NCBI GenBank assembly: GCA_009363875.1
Contig: CM018695.1
Location: 46,743,935-46,807,934, forward strand
Direction: 5' to 3'
DNA: 64,000 nucleotides
Source of the DNA: Mikania micrantha
Taxonomy: Eukaryota; Streptophyta; Magnoliopsida; Asterales; Asteraceae
In this document: positions 57,408 to 64,000 of the stretch, in pieces
How positions within the stretch are numbered: position 1 is the stretch's first letter
Layout of the letters: every line of letters begins with the position of its first letter
Program-made: the position numbers and the translations under genes
The notes under the pieces: generated by a model
The model's database searches: none
What the model was told of the DNA's origin: nothing
What the model saw: the letters and a program-made list of their open reading frames with translations, nothing else

Positions 57408-58687
57408 GTGTCTCGCCGGGTTCTTAGTGTCGTCACATCCGGCTCCGAAGATGATACTACATGGCTTCGCAACAACATTTTCAGAACACAGTGTACAACA
57501 AAAGGCAAAGTGTGTATGGTCATTGTGGATGGCGGAAGCTGCGAAAATATGGTAGCCACCACCATGGTTGAAAAACTCGGTCTACCCATCCAAAACCACC
57601 CTGACCCATATAAACTCACATGCCTAAAGAAAGGAAACTTGGTTAGGTTACTCATAAATGTCTGGTACAATTTTCAATTGGCAATAAGTACACAGATGAA
57701 CTTTGGTGTGAGGTGATCTCAATGGATGCATGCCATATTCTTTTGGGGCGTCCGTGGCTTTACGATCGGCATGTCAAACATGACGGCATCCGTAACACAT
57801 ACTCCTTTAAAAAGGACGGTCTCAACATTACCTTGGCTCTGCTCAACACGCGTGATGAGCCACAACCAACATTGATAAAATCAGACTTTGTGGGTCTTGC
57901 AAACAAGCCAACCACCACACATGTTTTAGCCGTGGTGGTGGTTGAAATAAACCCAGTACCACAGGATCCCCCCGCTACGGTACTCCCACTCCTTAGTGAG
58001 TTTGAAGACATTTTCCCCGATGACATTCCGGTAGGGCTACCAATGATGATGGATATCCAACACTGCATCGACTTTGTTCCCGGCTCGAGTATCCCAAACA
58101 AGCCTGCCTACCGAATGAACCCGAAAGAATACGTCGAACTACATAGCCAAGTTACCAAACTTCTCAACAAAGGCCTCATCCGGGAGAGCATGAGCCCTTG
58201 TGCTGTACACGCTTTACTCGTTCCTAAGCCTAATGGTACTTTTCGAATGTGTATTGACAGTTGTGCAGTGAACAAAATAACCATTAAATACCGTTTCCCG
58301 ATACCGCGCTTCGATGATCTTCTCGATCACCTAAACGGTGCCAAGTTATTTTCAAAAATTGATTTGAGGAGTGGCTATCACCAGATCCGTATGAGGGTCG
58401 AAGACGAGTGGTAAACAACGTTCAAGACACGCGACGGGCTTTACGAGTGGATGGTAATGCCTTTTGGGTTGTCAAACGCCCCAAGTACTTTCATGCGTTT
58501 GATGAATCATGTTTTCAAACCACTTATCGGCAAATGCGTGGTCGTTTATTTTGACGACATCTTGGTTTTTAGCAAAAACTTGGAGCAACATTTATAGCAT
58601 CTTCGCCAAGTTTTTTCAGTTCTAAGGGACCAAAAGCTATTTGCCAACCGAAATAAATGTCATTTCCTATCCGAAGAGGTTATATTT
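57408..58687 (+). pseudogene. Short-LTR chromovirus protease and reverse transcriptase
   Basis: The protease has VIVDGGSCEN (Asp codon at 57528), the DGGS variant seen in some Ty3/gypsy elements. The RT from 57713 reads HALLVPKPNGTFRMC, KITIKYRFPIPRFDD, FSKIDLRSGYHQIR, TAA at 58412-58414, then WMVMPFGLSNAP and the catalytic VVYFDDILVFS (YFDD at 58547-58558), and TAG at 58595-58597. The stops lie in the same frame, so they arose by point mutation. Confidence 0.88.
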
Positions 58688-59530
58688 TTGGGGTACTTAG
58701 TTTTAGGCAATGGCATTCGCATGGATAACACAAAGGTCGAGGCAATAACAACGTGGCCGACACTGAAATCCTTCCATGAGGTGCGTAGCTTTCATGGCCT
58801 TGCTTCGTTCTATCGGCGTTTTATAAAAAAATTTAGCACCATTATGGCACCCATCACAGAGTGTTTGAAGAGTAGTAATTTTTTTTGGTCCACTACGTCT
58901 CAGACGGCTTTTGAACACCTAAAAAAATCTGTTATAGAAGCACCGGTACTTGCTTTGCCAAATTTTGACAGTGTATTTCAAGTGGAATGTGATGCTTCGG
59001 GTTTGGGGATCGGTGGTGTTTTAAGCCAATTGAGTCAGCCGATTGCCTTCATTAGTGAAAAGTTCAGTGAAACAAGGCGTCGTTATAGTACCTATGATAA
59101 AGAGTTTTACGCCATCGTCCGAAGCCTCGAATATTCGAGACATTATTTGCTGCCCAACGAGTTCATTCTATTTTCCGATCATCAGGCGTTAAAATTTATT
59201 AAAGGACAATCTAAACTCAACCCGCGACGCGCGAAATGGGTTGAAACTTTGCAAGATTATAATTTTGTCATCCGTCACAAAGCTGGGCCCGCAAATACGG
59301 TCGCCGACGCTCTTAGTCGTCGTCCGGAGCTAATGATCTCTTCCACCATTCAAGTACCTGGATTTGAACCACTCAATGAGTTATATAAAGATGATCCTGA
59401 TTTTAACGCTATTTGGGAAAAATGTGCAATTACTCCGTTTGGAGATTATGTTCAGCGGGATGGGATGCTCTTTAAGGGACATCGTTTGGGTGTTCCCTTA
59501 ATCATCGTTCCAGGAATCGATTATTCTTGA
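58688..59530 (+). pseudogene. Short-LTR chromovirus RT thumb and RNase H
   Basis: The same frame as the preceding RT. It reads LVLGNGIRMDNTKVEAITTW, RSFHGLASFYRRFIKKF, then the RNase H with VECDASGLGIGGVLSQ, YDKEFYAIVRSLEYSRHYL and DHQALKFIKGQ, and NTVADALSRRPELM. It ends at a frameshift near 59520; the integrase lies in another frame. Confidence 0.9.
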
Positions 59531-60530
59531 ATGTCATCAAGGTGCATTAGCGGGTCACTTCGGACGAACAAAAACAACCTCGCTTGTTGCAGAGCGTTTC
59601 TTATGGCCCAAACTTGTGCGAGATGTGGTGAAAGTCCTAAATCGTTGTCGCACGTGCCATATCGCCAAGACTCATCACACTAACCAAGGGTTGTACACAC
59701 CACTACCCATTCCGTCCGGACCGTGGGAAGAGGTAAGCATTGATTTTGTCCTCGGTTTACCACTTACACAACGGAAGAAAGACTCTATCATGGTTGTGGT
59801 TGATCGTTTTTCTAAAATGGCTCACTTCGTCTCGTGTTCGAAAACATATGATGCATTAGCAGTGGCACGATTGTATTTTTCTGAGATAGTCACGTTACAT
59901 GGGATACCAAAAACAATTACTTCGGATAGGGACGTGAAATTTGTAGGCCACTTTTGGCGCACGCTTTGGAGACGATTAGGGGCAAAGTTACAGTTTAGCT
60001 ATTCTCATCACCCACAAATCGACGGTCAGACCGAAGTCACTAACCGTAACTTGGGTAATCTTCTTCGTTGCCTCGTAGGTGACAACAAAAAGCAGTGGGA
60101 TCTTGCCCTCCCACATGCCAAATTCGCGTATAATAGATCCACTCATAGCTCAACAGGTCGTAGCCCTTTCCTAGTGGTTTATGGACGCAATCCGTTTACG
60201 CCCCATGATCTCGCGCCATTACCAGGGGCTGCGAAGTATAGTGCGGAAGGAAGTGATCGAGCCACACAAATTAAGTTGCTACATGAAAAGGTCCGCGATC
60301 AAATTACTAAGCACAATTTACAGTATCAATCTCGTGCAAATAAACATAGGAGGAAAGTGGTTTTTCAAGTTGGTGATCTCGTTTGGATATTTTTGCGAAG
60401 AGAACGGTTTCCACAAGGGCGTTTTGGTAAGCTACAACCTCGAGCCGATGGTTCGTTCCGTGTTTCTGAGCGCATTAACGACAATGCCTATAAAATTGAT
60501 TTACCGGGTCATTATGGTGTCTACTTTTAA
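59531..60530 (+). pseudogene. Short-LTR chromovirus integrase
   Basis: From ECHQGALAGHFGRTKTTS the zinc site H-H-C-C is present (C-x2-C in RCRTCHIAK). The core has IDFVLGLP, TSDRDVKF and DGQTEVTNR, keeping the D, D and E residues. The end (FQVGDLVWIFLRRERFP, INDNAYKIDLPG) is broken by a frameshift near 60520, after which FNVADLAPYVEDDLL reads in another frame up to about 60590. Confidence 0.9.
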
Positions 60531-60594
60531 TGTTGCTGATCTCGCTCCTTATGTCGAAGACGACCTGTTAGAAGTTGACTCGAGTTTGAGTCGT

Positions 60595-60877
60595 TTCTTA
60601 GAACCATCCAACCCTTGGAAGAGAGTAAATTTAGTTCATGATTATTTATATTTCTTGGACCTTATTTTTTGGGATTTTGTTTCCATTCGGATATTATCTT
60701 TCCTTGTTTATTTCTTATTTAATCTTGTAAACTCTTTGGTTGGGTGGTCAATGATTATTGAAGTTATTAAGAAACGTATTGTCGTTTTTTTTCCCGACGT
60801 CAATAACTTGGTTGGCCAAGTATCTCCGCCGCTGGGTTTTGGCCTAGGTTCGTTCTTTTGCTCGTGGATCCGCATCA
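60595..60877 (+). repeat. 3' LTR of the short-LTR chromovirus, 5' end missing
   Basis: 283 bp matching 56016-56298. It joins directly to the tail of pol, with no polypurine tract and none of the first 79 bp of the 5' LTR. It ends CGCATCA followed by AAGTT. Confidence 0.85.
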
Positions 60878-60932
60878 AAGTTCAATTCTTGGGTCACACT
60901 GTCGATAAAAAGGGTGTTCATATAGACCCTGC
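60878..60932 (+). pseudogene. Gypsy-A RT fragment, right part
   Basis: Continues the relic at 55764-55936 after the nested element: VQFLGHTVDKKGVHIDPA. It stops at 60932, where the minus-strand LTR begins. The first five bases are the AAGTT duplication. Confidence 0.8.
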
Positions 60933-61539
60933 ATGTAACACCCCGACCGATGGCGGAAACGTCGGGATGTCACGAGGGATGTGTAGATTGTTCAAAAGCT
61001 CGTAGGCATCTAATTAAATCATCACATAACAATTAATCAACCAAATTAATTACACCAAAAATCATGTTCGTCATGAATTAGTTACATCAAATACAGAAGA
61101 GTTTAGCTATCTAATTAAATTCTAGTCTTCAGAATTTCAGTTATTTAGCTAAGTCCAAGAACCTAAGTGATGATGTCCCCCAAAAGGTGTAGAATTATCC
61201 TGCCCTACCTACTTGTCCTCGTTCCCTGAAAACATGAAAAAATCAAGTGTCAACTACGAAGTAGTTGGTGAGTAATCATAAGTTTTATATTTAAAAATGT
61301 TTTTCAAAATGATTATAAAAGTTTAAAACTTCTGGAGAAATCCACATGAGCACCTGCGAGATAATCCATCATATAACCCAAACACACAATCACAAACACA
61401 TTATCACATATCTCAAATAATCATAGATAATCGTAGATAATAACAGACAATCAATCACATAATATTCAATCAACCTCAATCATCAATATTCTCAAATAGT
61501 ATAAGTGACTATACATGAAATCAATACAATTAACCGAAG

Positions 61540-61750
61540 TTAAAAACAATGATTCATGGAGTGGTAACAAACCATGTGACAATACATGCAATCATTGCGG
61601 ATGACCGAAGTCAACCACCACGATCCACGGAATAGTGACAATACATGCAGTCGTTGCGAATGACCGAAGTCATCAGCTACAACTCATGGAATAGTGACAA
61701 TACTTGCAGTCGTTGCGAATGACCGAAGCCATTAGCAACAACTCATGGAA
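61540..61750 (-). repeat. 59-bp tandem repeat in Tekay-4 LTR
   Basis: About three copies of a 59-bp unit containing GAATAGTGACAATAC and GCGAATGACCGAAG. Confidence 0.8.
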
Positions 61751-62432
61751 TATGATAATCCATAAACAATGATAATTCCATAATATGAATATCATAATGA
61801 TAGACCAGGTGTCACCCATGTGTTATCAAAATAATATTTAAATTGGTATACATGTTCCACCTCCGAGTTTAAAACGAAACAATTTAAAAAGGAGGTTATG
61901 AGAACTCACATGTGTCCTCCGAATCAGTGTTTTTCGTAGTATGCGCGCTCGCGTATATGAAATCACAACTCAATCAACCTGTCATTATAGTGTGTCATGT
62001 TCATAAGCGTATGTATTTTATTTTGATTAAATATCCTCAAGTGTTTATTTTTGAATCATTAGTGTTTTATTAACTTAGTTCATTTATTCTAAGTTAAATT
62101 GCAATACCTAGCATTTCATTTATGACCATCATTAAAACATGATTAAAACTTGTTAATTTTTAATTATTAATGATGATAATTGTTTATGAATTCTCACGTT
62201 TTACTTCCCATAGATACATATGCTAGAGATAAGAATTTTGTTTTGTACGCATCTATACACACATGCATGGCCACTTAAATTCACCACCATTTCACAAATT
62301 AAAACCTCCTTAAATTTTTTTATGAATCTTACTTAGTAATTCAAACCAAAGTTTACATTGTACATCAAATCTCATAATCTAATTTATGTAATTAAAACAA
62401 AAGGTGGTGGCCATGTTTGCTCATGCATGCAT

Positions 62433-62436
62433 GGTT

Positions 62437-62490
<54 letters not shown>
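62433..62490. repeat. (CA)n(TA)n compound microsatellite
   Basis: A CA run followed directly by a TA run, inside the Tekay-4 LTR. Confidence 0.95.
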
Positions 62491-62559
62491 CAAGTCCTCC
62501 ATTTACCCTTAATCTCCTAGTTAAATAAATTTAGGTTTTATTCCCCATAGAAGCAGCGA

Positions 62560-62975
62560 ACCTATAACATAGTTGTACCCAGGTTCGGCCAAAAGAAAGA
62601 AGAAGGTTCGGCCCAAGGGAAGAAGAAGGTTCGTGGCCCATGGCCTTCACAGCAAAGGTTCGGCTCTATTCTAAGGTTCGGCCAAGTAGGTTTATTAGAA
62701 CTAGGTTCGGTGGGTTGGAGGGGTTCGGCCATCACCAACTCAATGGGTTCGTTGCCTTTCGAAGGTTTGTGGCTAGTGGAGGGTTCGTGAGTCCATAAGT
62801 TCGACCATCACAGGTTCGTTGGCAGGGAAGGTTCGGCATCAGCAAAAAGGTTCGCTCCATCCCATGGTTCGCCCACAGGTTCGGCTAACCCTTGTTTCCT
62901 GCCCATGAAGGTTCGTGTGTGGTGAAAGGTTCGGCCAAAGATGGCCAATGGTTCGGCTAGAGCAGCCACGAACCC
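62560..62975 (-). repeat. CCGAACC motif array in Tekay-4 LTR
   Basis: AAGGTTCGGCC and related words recur over about 400 bp. In the direction of the LTR this is the same motif as in Tekay-1 and the solo LTR. Confidence 0.85.
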
Positions 62976-64000
62976 TGCACATCCTTCGCTACTCATCATC
63001 ACCATTTCCAAATTTCTACCTGTTTACGATCTATCCAAAAACTATACTCCCCTCTAATAGCTCGTTTTCAATGTTTTCGAAATGTAAAAGTTTGTTTAAA
63101 GTGTAAAAACTAACCCGGTTGTTACTTTAGAGGGAGAACCGAAAGGTAGTGGCTCGATCCAACTTCAAATCTCTATCTTTAGCTTGAAATCTTCGTGGGT
63201 TTATGATCTCCATGATCATACAAACGTTTAGGAACAAGAATCAACCGTAATGGTTGAGATTTGAGTGAGAAAAGTTAGTGAGAAGTTTGAGGGAAAAGGG
63301 GTGACGAATTTGTGAAGCTAGAGAGAGAAAGGGTTTGTTGGTGAATGAGGAAGAAGGAGGAAAATTTCCTTCTTATGTCCAGATTCGTTCCCCGCGTGCT
63401 CGGTCTCGTTTCTTTCGCGTTAAACACAATTAAATGATCGACTTTTGCTCATAAAATATTCTTAAACTATTAAACATTTGAATGATCATATTTTGTTTTA
63501 ATAAAACGATTTTTAATTAATTTATTCCGTAAAATGGTTTCGTTAGATTATTATTTGTTATCTCGTCGAATGCGTTACTTACGTACGTATTCGTAAAGAT
63601 CGTCACCTTTGCGAATCCGACGTTCGTATCGCTTTTCGATTCGATTTTACAATTTATGGAATATCGTTTCAGATTATTATTCCTAATAATTATATTCGTG
63701 TGAATCGTCACCCACACGAATATATTATCAATTTAATATTTCTGAAATAACATTCGCGTTTAAGTTATGTTTGTAACCTCACCGTCGCGTATATTACCTT
63801 TAATGAAACTTCCATTATTTTATTAACTTTAATATTATAAATCCCAATCCAAACCCACTAAACCAAATCACTGACACATCCATGATAAACCGAAATATGC
63901 ATATGTATAGGGCATATGTAGGGGTCAATCGCAACTGCCCCAGCCACCGTCCCACCGCTATTTCGATAAACCATGACCATGTGTCCTTGACTATGTTTAG

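Larger units (their letters stand above)
55937..60877 (+). mobile_element. Short-LTR Ty3/gypsy chromovirus-like element (4,941 bp), defective
   Basis: The 5' LTR is 55937-56298 (TGATACAG to CGCATCA), followed by a PBS (TGGTACCAGAGC, 56301-56312), gag, protease, RT, RNase H, integrase and a 3' LTR ending at 60877, with AAGTT duplicated on both sides. The integrase C-terminus (INDNAYKIDLPG, TFNVADLAPY) lacks a visible chromodomain and recalls CRM/Galadriel-type chromoviruses; the clade is not settled. Several frameshifts and stops. Confidence 0.9.
60933..64000 (-). repeat. Tekay-type LTR, minus strand, runs off the window
   Basis: Its terminal end is at 60933 (TGTAACACCCCGA on +, the reverse of the GGGGTGTGACA-type end). 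It contains a 59-bp tandem (about 61540-61750), a (CA)n(TA)n microsatellite (62433-62490), a GGTTCGGCC array (about 62560-62975, the reverse of CCGAACC) and the GC-rich block before CCCTATACATATGC (about 63890-63960 read on minus). It is a 3' LTR or solo LTR; the rest is outside. Confidence 0.85.

Noticed and set aside
60181..61005. 274-codon open frame across integrase, 3' LTR and gypsy-A
   Set aside because: It is out of frame with integrase for its first half and crosses the LTR and two element boundaries, so it is a composite of unrelated pieces.

Overview
This window looks like plant nuclear DNA from a eudicot with a repeat-rich genome. It is AT-rich, has long LTR retrotransposons nested in one another, several MITEs and SINEs, and one spliced cytochrome P450 gene. 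The style of the gag/pol relics and of the P450 suggests Asteraceae, but that is recollection of family style and was not tested by a search. There are no prokaryotic operons, no CRISPR array and no complete virus.

Layout. 1-762: start of a minus-strand Ty1/copia element (Copia-1: leader, PBS, LTR), apparently inserted into a second minus-strand copia element (Copia-2, gag and start of pol, 763-4371). The Copia-2 LTR is split by a complete but dead Ty3/gypsy element of Tekay type (4673-17360; LTRs of about 3.9 kb; target duplication TAGGT) and resumes at 17366. 18185-18572: long-TIR MITE. 20370-22064: copia RT/RNase H relic. 23936-29542: multi-exon gene relic, resembling a plant transposon-associated family, split by a 3,945-bp Tekay-type solo LTR with target duplication TGATC. 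29908-33756: the 3' end (chromodomain tail plus LTR) of a third Tekay-type element.

34924-36675 (minus): an apparently intact two-exon P450 of 509 residues, the only gene here that looks like a working host gene. 36763-45160 is AT-rich and holds a MITE with a 9-bp duplication, a tRNA-derived SINE with a 16-bp duplication, and three related hAT-like elements. 45161-46565: 3' end of a LINE. 46894-47295 and 47358-47681: two MITEs. 49401-51400: a gag-only LTR element (TR-GAG-like). 49100-49285 and 52398-52597: SINE-like elements. 53281-53729: hAT MITE. 55764-60932: a Tekay-type pol relic split by a short-LTR chromovirus-like element (55937-60877, duplication AAGTT). 60933-64000: a minus-strand Tekay-type LTR running off the window.

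Two things stand out. First, in all but one of the LTR families that show an LTR or leader, that part carries a dense array of its own short motif (CGAATGA, TCGAAA, CCGAACC, ATCGATATT or CTTGCT types). In the Tekay-type LTRs these arrays sit at an equivalent place, about 1 kb into the LTR and downstream of a TATA-like box, and a second zone of unrelated tandem repeats lies near the LTR end. Second, the P450 has Asn in place of the usual acid in its I-helix AGxxT motif. All alignments were made by eye; no identity percentages or database matches were computed.
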